Shown: positions 7,995-15,624, numbered from the stretch's first letter. The stretch is DNA of 17,826 bases from an uncultured Clostridiaceae bacterium (GCA_958417695.1 CATZDQ010000008.1:1-17826), one strand, 5' to 3'. Numbers and translations: made by a program. Notes: a model not told the origin generated them from the letters alone.

Positions 7995-9494
7995 ATGAAA
8001 AAAGTAATAAAAAAGATAAAGAATAGTGAATATGCAGTAATATTTTTGATAATATCACTTATAGTATCAGTATATTTATTTGACGTTCCTTTAAATGCGA
8101 ATGATGAATTATGGAACTTTTCTAATATCTTTAAGATGGCAAATGGTTTTCAAATATATCAAGATTTAAATGTAATTATTACACCACTTTTTTTCTATTT
8201 AGGAAGTCTTATTTTTAAAATTTTTGGTAGTAATTATCTAATATATAGGCTTTATAACAGATATATAATTAATATATTCTTATTCTTAATGCTATATAGA
8301 ACTTTTCGCAAATTGGAAATAAAAAAACAAGATGCTATTATATATACGATGTTTTCTGTACTTTTTATTTTATCAATAACTGCTGCAGGAGAGTATGGCG
8401 TATTAGCAATAGCTATTTCTCTAATAGGTATACAATTAGAAATAAAAGAATCGAGAAAAACATTAATATATAATATTTTACAAGGGATATGTATCTTTTT
8501 TGTTTTTATGACTAAACAAAATATAGGTGTCTTTTATTTGTTAGGGATATTATGCTTTAAAATGATAGAATCGAGTAGTTGGAAGAAAAAAATACAGAAT
8601 ATACTATGCATAATTTTTTCATTTATAATATCAGTAGGAATATTTTGTTTATATATGCAAGCAATTGGTAGTTTAGAATCATTTTTGAACTATACCTTAG
8701 GAGGAATAAATGAATTTGCTAAACAAAATCTAGTATACAACTTTTGGAATATATTACCATTAGTAGTAGAAATGGTTATTGATATATTGTTTATCATATT
8801 AACATATAACAAAAAAATAAAATGGAGAAATGAAACAGTCAGAAATCGCATAAGGTTATTAGCCAGTGTTAGTTTCTTCATGATTTGGCAAGCATATCCT
8901 ATAGTAAATATATCTCATGTTATGTCAGGAAGTATTATTTTTATCATATTATTTTTATATTTATTAGATAATATGTTTTTACAGGAAATCTTAGAGGGAA
9001 GAAAGGCAAAGAAAATTAAGAAAGCAATGCTATTATGTATCAGTATATGTATTTTGATATTAAGCCTAATACATAATATTTTATATATAAAAGAAATTAT
9101 AAGTCCAGATTATTATTTTGAAGTCAATAGCCCTTATTATGGGGCTTTAGCAAAACAAGAGACAGTCGATGAAATTCATACTATGTGCCAATATATAGAA
9201 GAACAAAATAAAAATGGTATGGAGGTAAAAGTTATTTCTTATTATGCTAATTTATATATGAACGTTCTTGGAAAGAATAATGGAGAAATGGATTTACCCT
9301 TCTATGGCAACATGGGAAAAAGCGGTGAAGAAGGTATGATACAACAAATAAAAGAACTTAGAAATACCAAAATTTTAATTCTAACACAAGAGGATAGTAC
9401 TTACCAAGAGTCAAAAAAAGTAACCGACTATATCAGAGATAACTTCATAAAAGAAGGAGAAATTAGTCGTTTCACTATATATGCATCAAATTAA
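7995..9494 (+). CDS. GT-C-like polytopic membrane glycosyltransferase
   Basis: A 499-residue protein with about ten hydrophobic segments followed by a soluble C-terminal part (about 370-499). After the first segment (13-29) the sequence contains Asp37-Glu38, a GFQIYQDLN stretch (51-59) and Pro64, then a second hydrophobic stretch. This is the layout of the first outer loop in GT-C/family 39 enzymes (ArnT- or dolichyl-phosphate-mannose transferase-like), where an acidic residue is catalytic and the donor is a polyprenyl-phosphate sugar. Sugar and acceptor cannot be told; a surface glycoprotein or wall glycopolymer is plausible. The ribosome binding site AGAGGT is weak and close, suggesting dependence on yqeY translation 14 bases upstream. 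A strong terminator follows immediately. Confidence 0.7.
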   Translation: MKKVIKKIKNSEYAVIFLIISLIVSVYLFDVPLNANDELWNFSNIFKMANGFQIYQDLNVIITPLFFYLGSLIFKIFGSNYLIYRLYNRYIINIFLFLMLYRTFRKLEIKKQDAIIYTMFSVLFILSITAAGEYGVLAIAISLIGIQLEIKESRKTLIYNILQGICIFFVFMTKQNIGVFYLLGILCFKMIESSSWKKKIQNILCIIFSFIISVGIFCLYMQAIGSLESFLNYTLGGINEFAKQNLVYNFWNILPLVVEMVIDILFIILTYNKKIKWRNETVRNRIRLLASVSFFMIWQAYPIVNISHVMSGSIIFIILFLYLLDNMFLQEILEGRKAKKIKKAMLLCISICILILSLIHNILYIKEIISPDYYFEVNSPYYGALAKQETVDEIHTMCQYIEEQNKNGMEVKVISYYANLYMNVLGKNNGEMDLPFYGNMGKSGEEGMIQQIKELRNTKILILTQEDSTYQESKKVTDYIRDNFIKEGEISRFTIYASN

Positions 9495-9524
9495 AAATAT
9501 ACAAGGATTTCTTGTATATTTTTT
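9493..9524 (+). terminator. Intrinsic terminator after the glycosyltransferase
   Basis: The 13-base arms AAAAATATACAAG (9493-9505) and 9511-9523 pair perfectly around a 5-base loop, and the right arm merges with a run of T. The hairpin begins within the TAA stop codon. Confidence 0.85.
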
Positions 9525-9535
9525 CCATTTTGTAT

Positions 9536-9541
9536 TATAAT
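9536..9541 (+). promoter_or_regulatory. Possible -10 element for the M16 pair
   Basis: TATAAT lies 35 bases before the ATG at 9577 and just after a terminator, as expected for a new unit. The -35 (TTGTAT at 9513-9518, 17-base spacing) is weak and lies inside the terminator stem, so the call is tentative. Confidence 0.4.
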
Positions 9542-9576
9542 AAAAACAAGACCAAAGATAGAAGAGGAGAATCAAT

Positions 9577-10848
9577 ATGAAAGATGAAAAAATACAATTA
9601 AAAGAAGGTATTGTATTACACAAAATACCAACCAATTTATTTAAAACTAATTTATTAGCTGTTTTTTTGACAATGCCACTAAATAAAGAAACGGTTACCA
9701 AAAATGCCTTAATAACAGCTATTTTAAGAAGAGGAACCATGCAAATGCCAACACAAGAAAGCATTAGTCAGAACTTGGAAGAGATGTATGGGGCTGCCTT
9801 CGATTGTGGTATAGAAAAAATAGGAGATAATCATACTATTAAATTTTATTTAGAAGCAATTAACGATAAATTTTTACCAAATCAAGAAAAGATTTTAACT
9901 AAAAGTATGGAAACATTACTAGATATTGCCTTTAATCCCTTAGTAGAAAATGATGGATTTAAAGAACAATATGTGCAAGAAGAAAAAAATAGCCTGAAGC
10001 AAATGATAGAGGGGAAAATTGATAATAAAGGTATGTATGCTTTAGAAAGATGTATCGAAGAAATGTATAAAGATAAGCCCTATGGGTTATATAAATTGGG
10101 TTATATAGAAGACCTAGAAACAATAAAGACAAAAGAATTATATGCATATTATCAAGAAATGATTCAAAGTTGTAAAATAGATATTTTTGTATCAGGAGAA
10201 ATGGAAGAAGCAATCATAGAACAAATAAAACAAAATTCCAATATCCAAAAATTAAAAGACAGAAAAGCAATCATAGCCCAAGAAAATGAATTAAAACCAC
10301 AAATAGCGGAGCCAAGAATAGTAGAAGAAAAAATGCAAATTACTCAAGGAAAACTAATTATTGGATTAGATGTGCAAAAAGAAGAAAAAGAATCTGGTTA
10401 CATCACTTCTGTCTATAACACTATATTAGGCAGTGGCGCTAATTCTAAATTATTCCAAAATGTAAGAGAAAAAGAAAGTCTAGCTTATACAGCTAGTTCT
10501 AGTTATGTAAAAAGAAAACAAAATATATTTATTAGAGCAGGTATAGAAATTGAAAACTATGAGAAAGCTGTAGAGATTATTAAACAACAATTAGAAGATA
10601 TGAAACAGGGCAATTTTACACAAGAAGATATACAAAATGCTAAGAACTTATTAATAGCAACCATTGACAATATACCAGAAGAACAAGATACGGAATTAAC
10701 CTATTATTTTGGTCAGGAATTAACCAATACACAAATATCTATAGAAGAATACAAAGAAAAAATCAAACAAGTCAGTAAAGAACAAATTGTAGAGATTGCC
10801 AATCAAGTACAAATAGACACAATTTATTTCCTAAAAGGTGAAAATTAG
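9577..10848 (+). CDS. yfmF: M16-family inactive peptidase homologue, YfmF-like
   Basis: A 423-residue M16-type protein without the HXXEH zinc motif. At the equivalent place it reads ALITAILRRGTMQMPTQES, followed by LEEMYGAAFD, as in the YfmF (YmfF) family. The second half contains the usual YNTILGSGANSKLFQNVREK stretch of the C-terminal M16 domain. YfmF and YfmH form a pair linked in Bacillus to 5-aminopentanol modification of elongation factor P. Which substrate they cut is not established by this sequence. GAGGAG lies about 8 bases before the ATG. The catalytic partner starts 12 bases after the stop, so the two are an operon and probably a heterodimer. The location is cytoplasmic, with no signal peptide. 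Confidence 0.88.
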   Translation: MKDEKIQLKEGIVLHKIPTNLFKTNLLAVFLTMPLNKETVTKNALITAILRRGTMQMPTQESISQNLEEMYGAAFDCGIEKIGDNHTIKFYLEAINDKFLPNQEKILTKSMETLLDIAFNPLVENDGFKEQYVQEEKNSLKQMIEGKIDNKGMYALERCIEEMYKDKPYGLYKLGYIEDLETIKTKELYAYYQEMIQSCKIDIFVSGEMEEAIIEQIKQNSNIQKLKDRKAIIAQENELKPQIAEPRIVEEKMQITQGKLIIGLDVQKEEKESGYITSVYNTILGSGANSKLFQNVREKESLAYTASSSYVKRKQNIFIRAGIEIENYEKAVEIIKQQLEDMKQGNFTQEDIQNAKNLLIATIDNIPEEQDTELTYYFGQELTNTQISIEEYKEKIKQVSKEQIVEIANQVQIDTIYFLKGEN

Positions 10849-10860
10849 AAAGGAGTCATC

Positions 10861-12129
10861 ATGAAGCTAATAGAAAGTTTAAAAATAAAAGAAAAGGCCT
10901 ATATAGAGACATTAGATAATGGATTAAAAATAATCATAATACCAAAAGAAAATACAAAGAAAAAATATGTCATATGGGGTACCCATTTTGGCTCTATAGA
11001 TAATCATTTTATAATGCCCAACACAAAAGAAGAAGTTTTTGTACCAGACGGTGTGGCACACTTTTTGGAACACAAAATGTTTGAACAAGAAAATGGAACC
11101 AATAGTTTAGACACCTTAATGGCATTAGGCGTAGATGCAAATGCCTATACAACCAATAATCATACAGCATATCTATTTGAAGCAAATGACCACTTTTATG
11201 AGGCTTTAGATGAACTAATGAATTATGTACAGCATCCCTATTTTACAGATGAAAATGTAGAAAGGGAAAAGGGAATTATAGGCCAAGAAATCGGAATGTA
11301 TGACGATGACCCAGGATGGCAATTATATATGAATGCGATGGATTGTTTGTATGAGCATAATGCTATAAAGATAGATATAGCGGGTACCGTAGAATCTATC
11401 AGTAAAATAGATAAAGAAGTATTATATAAATGCTATAATACCTTTTACCATCCATCCAATATGGTACTAATTGCTTGTGGAGATTTCCAGCCAGAAGCAT
11501 TACTACTAGAAATTCAAAAAAGGTTAATACCGAAGGAAAAACAAGGCGAAATTAAAAGGATTTATCCAGAAGTAGAAAAGGAAATTCATAAACCATATAA
11601 AGAAACAACAATGGAAGTTAGTAAACCATTATTCATGATTGGATATAAAGATAAAGCACAAACAACAGATATAATTAGAAGACATATTGCAGTAGAAATT
11701 TTATTAAATATGCTCATAGGAAAGAGTTCTGATTTATATAAAAACCTATATGCAGAAGGACTTATTTTATCTGAACCAGATTTAGATTATGAATTTAGTG
11801 AGCAATATGCACATGTGTTAATATCTGGTCAATCTAAAAATCCAGAAGAGATTAACAACCGCTTAAAAGAAGAAGTAAAAAAATTAAAAGAAAATATGGA
11901 CGAAAAACATTTTGAAAGAATAAAGAAAAAAATCTATGGAGATTACGTGGCAGAATATAACAATATAGCCGATATTGCGAGAATGTTTTTATCAGATTAT
12001 TGGAAAGGAATTGAAACGTTCGACTATATAGAACAATATGTAACTGTAACTTTAGAATATACTAAACAAATTTTAGAAGAAGTTTTTGATGAAAAAAACA
12101 ATATTCTGTCAGTTGTCAAAGAAAATTAA
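10861..12129 (+). CDS. yfmH: M16-family zinc peptidase, YfmH-like
   Basis: A 422-residue M16 metallopeptidase. The inverted zinc motif HXXEH is intact: His67-Phe-Leu-Glu70-His71 in GVAHFLEHKMF. The downstream acidic pair Glu136/Glu143 in VEREKGIIGQEIGMYDDDP fits the third metal ligand and its partner, at the usual spacing of about 72 residues. Beyond the motif, THFGSIDNHF and DANAYTTNNHTAYLFE are typical of the YfmH (YmfH) branch. Its inactive partner YfmF lies 12 bases upstream, and AAAGGAG (10849-10855) starts right at that stop codon. Such active/inactive pairs normally form one chamber. The link to EF-P modification is known for the family and is not shown here. A terminator follows at 12186-12212. 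Confidence 0.92.
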   Translation: MKLIESLKIKEKAYIETLDNGLKIIIIPKENTKKKYVIWGTHFGSIDNHFIMPNTKEEVFVPDGVAHFLEHKMFEQENGTNSLDTLMALGVDANAYTTNNHTAYLFEANDHFYEALDELMNYVQHPYFTDENVEREKGIIGQEIGMYDDDPGWQLYMNAMDCLYEHNAIKIDIAGTVESISKIDKEVLYKCYNTFYHPSNMVLIACGDFQPEALLLEIQKRLIPKEKQGEIKRIYPEVEKEIHKPYKETTMEVSKPLFMIGYKDKAQTTDIIRRHIAVEILLNMLIGKSSDLYKNLYAEGLILSEPDLDYEFSEQYAHVLISGQSKNPEEINNRLKEEVKKLKENMDEKHFERIKKKIYGDYVAEYNNIADIARMFLSDYWKGIETFDYIEQYVTVTLEYTKQILEEVFDEKNNILSVVKEN

Positions 12130-12136
12130 AACACTG

Positions 12137-12143
12137 TGTCGAA
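12137..12143 (+). promoter_or_regulatory. 0A-box-like site (TGTCGAA)
   Basis: A perfect match to the Spo0A binding core TGTCGAA, in the gap before a Spo0E-like gene. It lies 77 bases upstream of that gene's possible -35. It is a single copy, and its position before the yfmH terminator makes the function uncertain. Confidence 0.35.
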
Positions 12144-12185
12144 AAAAGGAAAAAAATAGAAAAAAATGTCATACGAAAATACAAC

Positions 12186-12212
12186 AAAAACGCCAAAATT
12201 TAGGCGTTTTTT
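12186..12212 (+). terminator. Intrinsic terminator after yfmH
   Basis: AAAAACGCC (12186-12194) pairs with GGCGTTTTT (12203-12211) around an 8-base loop and runs into a T tract. It closes the YfmF/YfmH operon. Confidence 0.85.
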
Positions 12213-12213
12213 A

Positions 12214-12242
12214 TTGACTAAAATGTAAAAATATGGTAACTT
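12214..12242 (+). promoter_or_regulatory. Possible weak promoter for the Spo0E-like gene
   Basis: TTGACT (12214-12219) directly follows the terminator. With a 17-base spacer the -10 would be TAACTT (12237-12242), only a 3/6 match. The good -35 with a poor -10 is compatible with activator dependence, but the call is weak. Confidence 0.3.
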
Positions 12243-12286
12243 AAATATACACAAAAGAAAAAAGCACGAAAAAGGAGAGTGATAAT

Positions 12287-12472
12287 ATGTTAAATGAAGA
12301 AATTTGTAAATTAAGGGAGCAATTAAATGAAAGTATTATCAATGGACAAGATTATACAATAACATACAAATTAAGTGTAGAATTAGATGAACTAATAGCA
12401 AAGTACTATAGAAGAGACGTGGTCGAAGATACAAAAGAAGAAAAGTCAAATATAAGTTATTTAATGGTATAG
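12287..12472 (+). CDS. Spo0E-like aspartyl-phosphate phosphatase
   Basis: A 61-residue protein with the Spo0E signature: an N-terminal helix (LNEEICKLREQLNESI), a short turn and a second helix carrying KLSVELDELIAKYYR, with the conserved SxxLDxxI at residues 30-37. Members of this small two-helix family dephosphorylate Spo0A~P and so restrain sporulation; length and motif both fit. AAAGGAG lies about 8 bases before the ATG. The gene stands alone between two strong terminators. A TGTCGAA site 144 bases upstream raises the possibility of feedback control by Spo0A. Its presence suggests that the organism sporulates or descends from a sporulating lineage. Confidence 0.85.
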   Translation: MLNEEICKLREQLNESIINGQDYTITYKLSVELDELIAKYYRRDVVEDTKEEKSNISYLMV

Positions 12473-12476
12473 ATAC

Positions 12477-12518
12477 AAAAAAGAAAATATCTACTGTGTA
12501 GTAGATATTTTCTTTTTT
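12477..12518 (+). terminator. Very strong intrinsic terminator after the Spo0E-like gene
   Basis: Perfect 19-base arms (12477-12495 and 12500-12518) enclose a 4-base loop, GTGT. The right arm ends in a T run. It insulates the T4SS locus that begins 20 bases later. Confidence 0.9.
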
Positions 12519-12537
12519 AGAGAAATAACGAATAGTG

Positions 12538-12566
12538 TTGAAAGATAGGATAAAATAGGGTATAAT
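12538..12566 (+). promoter_or_regulatory. Sigma-A promoter of the first two pilin genes
   Basis: TTGAAA (12538-12543), a 17-base spacer and a perfect TATAAT (12561-12566), placed 38 bases before the first pilin gene. Confidence 0.8.
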
Positions 12567-12604
12567 AAAAAGAGAGGTTTTATATAAGAGAGGAGAAAAA
12601 CTAT

Positions 12605-13036
12605 ATGAAAACAAATAAAATAGTAATATGGATGTTTTTAATAGTAATGTTGCTATGTAATATTTGGATTCCTTCCTATGCTGCACAAACTGGAGGAACA
12701 GATGCTTCTGGAGGTGGAGGTAGTTCAGGGATAACAATAGGAGGTTTAGATATAGGTGCATTTAAACCAGGAACATTAACAGGAGAAGATACAAATGAAG
12801 CATTTTCTTTGATAAAAACAATTGTTTCGGGACTAACCTTTGTGGGAATGATACTATCGGTTATTATGGTTATGATATTAGGTATTAAATATATGGTTGG
12901 TAGTATAGAACAAAAAGCCGAATACAAAAAAACGAGGTTTCCAATGTTAATAGGAATGATTTTAATTTTTTCTACTTCCGCAATAGTTTCTATTATATTT
13001 AATATAGTGTATAATGGAATGTTTCTGAAAGGATGA
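12605..13036 (+). CDS. TrbC/VirB2-like pilin 1
   Basis: A 143-residue prepilin. Residues 1-26 are a signal peptide ending SYA. A Gly/Ser-rich mature start follows (29-48), then two membrane segments (about 70-93 and 112-135) joined by a short charged loop, LGIKYMVGSIEQKAEYKK (92-109). This two-helix hairpin with a basic loop is the VirB2/TrbC plan, in which the subunits stack into a T4SS pilus. The loop is almost the same in the third pilin (46 of 54 bases identical), so the two are paralogues. AGGAG (12591-12595) precedes the ATG by 9 bases. The next pilin gene is coupled to this one: this TGA stop lies 5 bases before its likely start. Confidence 0.8.
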   Translation: MKTNKIVIWMFLIVMLLCNIWIPSYAAQTGGTDASGGGGSSGITIGGLDIGAFKPGTLTGEDTNEAFSLIKTIVSGLTFVGMILSVIMVMILGIKYMVGSIEQKAEYKKTRFPMLIGMILIFSTSAIVSIIFNIVYNGMFLKG

Positions 13037-13041
13037 TTATA

Positions 13042-13452
13042 ATGAGAAAATTATATAAAAAAGTTATAACAATTAATTTAGTTATTATACTAATTTTAAG
13101 TATTAGTACGTCTATTTTCGCTAAAGATACAAAAAAACATACAGCAGGAGAAATTATTGATGAAGCAGGAGGTTTTATAGAAAATGGAGTGGCAGCAGGA
13201 GGAGATAAAGTAATTACAGGAGAAGATTTAAAGAATATGTCTGATACCATATACAATATTCTATTAATTGCTGGAATTGCTGCAGCTGTTATTATCGGTG
13301 TTTTATTAGGAATTAAGTTTGTGACAGGAGGAATAGAAGGTCAAGTAGAAGTTCAAAAAGCACTAATTCCATATGTTGCAGGATGTGTTATTGTCTTTGG
13401 AGCTTTCATTATATGGAAAATTGTTGTGACTATGCTTATGGGATTAAAATAG
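13042..13452 (+). CDS. Divergent TrbC/VirB2-like pilin 2
   Basis: A 136-residue exported protein with a signal peptide (1-27, ending IFA), a hydrophilic stretch (28-68) and two membrane segments (about 70-91 and 108-132). The joining loop reads LGIKFVTGGIEGQVEVQKAL, so it keeps the LGIK start of its neighbours but lacks the EYKK end and carries fewer charges. It is probably a minor or specialised pilin, or a VirB2-like scaffold. An in-frame ATG at 13033 overlaps the previous stop, but AAAGGA (13028-13033) is far too close to it. The ATG at 13042 has proper spacing and gives a normal signal peptide. No terminator follows before the promoter of pilin 3. Confidence 0.72.
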   Translation: MRKLYKKVITINLVIILILSISTSIFAKDTKKHTAGEIIDEAGGFIENGVAAGGDKVITGEDLKNMSDTIYNILLIAGIAAAVIIGVLLGIKFVTGGIEGQVEVQKALIPYVAGCVIVFGAFIIWKIVVTMLMGLK

Positions 13453-13475
13453 TTATGGAAAATTTTAGAAAGTAG

Positions 13476-13504
13476 TTGAAAAATTTAAAAAAGTATATTA
13501 TAAT
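13476..13504 (+). promoter_or_regulatory. Sigma-A promoter of pilin 3
   Basis: TTGAAA (13476-13481), 17 bases, TATAAT (13499-13504). Both hexamers and the spacing are identical to the promoter of pilin 1, which suggests matched expression. Confidence 0.78.
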
Positions 13505-13534
13505 AAAAATAATAAGGGAAAAGGAGGATTTTAC

Positions 13535-13903
13535 ATGAAAAAGCAAATAAAAATGTTTTCTGTTATGTTAATTATACTAGCAATTGTATGCACGATAGCA
13601 AATGTGACTCTTGCAACAGATTTATCAGGTTCTATTAAAGATTTAGGAACTGGTAGTGCATCTGGAACAACTTCTGTTATGAATGTTGGTAAAACAATAG
13701 TTGCTATTATGCAAACAGTGGGGATTGTTGTAGCTGTAGTAATTATGTTGGTGTTAGGTATCAAATATATGATGGGTAGTGCAGAAGAAAAAGCAGAATA
13801 CAAAAAGACTATGATACCATATGTTGTAGGTGCAGTACTTATTTTTGCGGCAACAACTATTGTAAACGTAATTTACAATATGGCAAATGGATTAAATCAA
13901 TAA
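13535..13903 (+). CDS. TrbC/VirB2-like pilin 3
   Basis: A 122-residue prepilin with a signal peptide (1-27, ending TLA), a short Ser/Gly/Thr-rich mature start (28-50) and two membrane segments (about 52-75 and 94-113). They are joined by LGIKYMMGSAEEKAEYKK (74-91), the conserved basic loop also found in pilin 1. It is the most typical VirB2/TrbC-like member of the three and has the strongest ribosome binding site (AAGGAGG, 13521-13527, 7 bases before the ATG), its own promoter and its own terminator. It is therefore the best candidate for the major pilin of this T4SS. The location is the cell membrane, then the assembled pilus. Confidence 0.82.
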   Translation: MKKQIKMFSVMLIILAIVCTIANVTLATDLSGSIKDLGTGSASGTTSVMNVGKTIVAIMQTVGIVVAVVIMLVLGIKYMMGSAEEKAEYKKTMIPYVVGAVLIFAATTIVNVIYNMANGLNQ

Positions 13904-13952
13904 ATTATTATTTAGTATTACATTAAAATTACAATTTGATTACAAAAATATT

Positions 13953-13980
13953 AAAAATGCATATTTATGCATTTTTTTTT
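13953..13980 (+). terminator. Intrinsic terminator after pilin 3
   Basis: AAAAATGCAT (13953-13962) pairs with ATGCATTTTT (13967-13976) around ATTT, and the T run continues to 13980. It separates the pilin genes from the ATPase operon. Confidence 0.8.
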
Positions 13981-13988
13981 GTTTTTTT

Positions 13989-14018
13989 GTTACATTTTAT
14001 AAGGTTTTTTGCTATAAT
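13989..14018 (+). promoter_or_regulatory. Promoter of the PrgI-TraC-VirB4 operon
   Basis: GTTACA (13989-13994, 4/6) and a perfect TATAAT (14013-14018) with an 18-base spacer, 48 bases before the PrgI-like start and just after a terminator. Confidence 0.6.
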
Positions 14019-14066
14019 ATAAATAAGTGAGATTATATCTAAGTGATGCAAAGGAGGAACTCTTTT

Positions 14067-14414
14067 ATGGGAACATACAATATACCGAGAAATGTAAAAG
14101 GGGAAGGAAGGATATTATTTATATTTTCTACTAAAAGTTTAATTTATTCAGCTGCAGGTGTAATTATAGGATTGCCTTTCTATTTCATTTTTTCAGCATG
14201 CAATATGACAGTAGTAGGAATTGTAATTACAGCTTTTTTTGCATTAATTGCTTTTATTACAGCTACTTTTAAAATACCAGAATTAGGTGGTATTAAGATT
14301 ACTAAAAAAGTAGGGGGAGAGAATATTGATGAAGTAATAAAGAGAGCAATAAGATTTAAGAAAAATGGAAATAAGGTATACATATATACTAAGGAGGAAG
14401 AAAATAATGGATAG
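14067..14414 (+). CDS. PrgI-like T4SS membrane protein
   Basis: A 115-residue protein. The N-terminal YNIPRNVKGEGRILFIFSTK stretch (4-23), followed by two close membrane segments (about 24-44 and 48-68) and a basic cytoplasmic tail, is the PrgI-family plan. PrgI proteins stand in for VirB3 in Gram-positive T4SS and sit next to the VirB4 ATPase. An in-frame GTG at 14043 would add 8 residues, but AAGGAGG (14051-14057) is 9 bases before the ATG at 14067, which also gives the family-like MGTYNIP start. The 3' end overlaps the next gene by 8 bases, indicating translational coupling in one operon with the TraC-like and VirB4 genes. Confidence 0.78.
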   Translation: MGTYNIPRNVKGEGRILFIFSTKSLIYSAAGVIIGLPFYFIFSACNMTVVGIVITAFFALIAFITATFKIPELGGIKITKKVGGENIDEVIKRAIRFKKNGNKVYIYTKEEENNG

Positions 14415-15624
14415 TATTAATCTTTTAACAATGATACTAGTGATAGTTTTAGTAATAATGGTAATGTTACTAATTATCCTTGCAATTGTAAGCATTTCTT
14501 CGAAATCTAAGAATAAGCAAAATATATCAGGAAAAATTACAGAGAAAGATGCAAATCAAAAAGCAAGAAAAAAAGTAAAAGAGTATAAAGTAGAATCTAT
14601 AATGGATTTTATGGAATTTGATACAGTTGTAGACAATATGATTTCTCAAAAAGATGGGACAAGATATATTATGGTAGTGGAATGTCAAGGTATTAATTAT
14701 GATTTAATGTCTGAAATGGAGAAAAATTCTGTAGAGGAGGGGTTTATTCAATTTCTAAATACATTAAGACATCCGGTACAAATTTATACACAGACAAGAA
14801 CCATAAATTTAGATAGTAGCATACAGACATATAAAACTAAAATTACTGAAATAGAGAACAAGTTACAAAGGCAAGAGATGGAATATAATCAAATGATTAA
14901 GTCTGAGAAATATACGCAAGAGCAGATAGATAAAGTCTATTTTGAACTTACTAAACAACGTAATTTGTATGAATATGGAAAAGATATTATTTTTAATACA
15001 GAAAGAATGAGTTTAAACAAAAATGTACTAAATAAAAAATATTATGTAGTAATACCATATTTTATAGAAGAATTAGGGGAAAATTCATTTGATAAACAGG
15101 AACAAAGAAATATGGCCTTTTCAGAATTGTATACAAGGGCACAATCCGTTATAAGAACTTTATCTGTTTGTGGGATTAATAGTAAGGTTTTATCTTCTAA
15201 TGAACTAGTTGAATTATTATATGTAGCATATAATAGAGATGAAGCTGAAGTATTTGGATTAGATAAAGCTTTAAGAGCTGGGTATGATGAATTGTACTCT
15301 ACAGCACCAGATGTAATAGATAAACAAATGGCTTTATTAGATAAACAAATAGAAGAAGAGGCTATGAAAAAAGCACAAAATAAAGTGATGGAAGCAAGAA
15401 ATGATAAGCAAAGAGCACTACAAGAGAAAAGAAATTCTAAAGAAGATTTGATTGACGAATTAGTGCAAGAAATTATAGCTGAAAATGCTCAGTTTGTAGG
15501 TGAAGACATTGCGATAGATGCAATTACAAAAGTAGAGCAAGAAAAAAAAGAAAGACAAGGAGGAACAAAAGAAGATGCTAAAAAAGAAAAGTCAAAACGT
15601 GGTAGAAAACCAAAGACCGCATAA
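14407..15624 (+). CDS. Membrane-anchored TraC-N-like T4SS protein
   Basis: A 405-residue protein with one N-terminal membrane segment (about 5-31) and a long cytoplasmic part. Residues 85-135 (YIMVVECQGINYDLMSEMEK, then FLNTLRHPVQIYTQTRTINL) and KKYYVVIPYF (210-219) match what I recall of the TraC-like proteins encoded beside VirB4 in some Bacillota and Patescibacteria T4SS. That region corresponds to the N-terminal domain of VirB4/TraC ATPases. A coiled coil is likely at about 140-185. The C-terminal 85 residues are highly charged and end KRGRKPKTA, an AT-hook-like basic tail. There is no Walker motif, so it should not hydrolyse ATP. AAGGAGG (14391-14397) selects the ATG at 14407, inside the end of the PrgI-like gene. 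It overlaps virB4 by 50 bases. Confidence 0.68.
   Translation: MDSINLLTMILVIVLVIMVMLLIILAIVSISSKSKNKQNISGKITEKDANQKARKKVKEYKVESIMDFMEFDTVVDNMISQKDGTRYIMVVECQGINYDLMSEMEKNSVEEGFIQFLNTLRHPVQIYTQTRTINLDSSIQTYKTKITEIENKLQRQEMEYNQMIKSEKYTQEQIDKVYFELTKQRNLYEYGKDIIFNTERMSLNKNVLNKKYYVVIPYFIEELGENSFDKQEQRNMAFSELYTRAQSVIRTLSVCGINSKVLSSNELVELLYVAYNRDEAEVFGLDKALRAGYDELYSTAPDVIDKQMALLDKQIEEEAMKKAQNKVMEARNDKQRALQEKRNSKEDLIDELVQEIIAENAQFVGEDIAIDAITKVEQEKKERQGGTKEDAKKEKSKRGRKPKTA

Noticed and set aside
12339..12761. Minus-strand reading frame of 140 codons
   Set aside because: It runs across the Spo0E-like gene, a strong terminator, a promoter and the pilin 1 start. Its composition is that of antisense AT-rich DNA and it has no ribosome binding site.
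13033..13041. ATG at 13033 as the start of pilin 2, overlapping the pilin 1 stop
   Set aside because: The Shine-Dalgarno AAAGGA runs up to this ATG, leaving no spacing. The ATG at 13042 has correct spacing and a regular signal peptide.
12878..13807. Repeated sequence between pilins 1 and 3 considered as a recombination or CRISPR-type repeat
   Set aside because: Only two copies, both in frame and encoding the same protein loop; best explained by gene duplication. No CRISPR array is present in the window.
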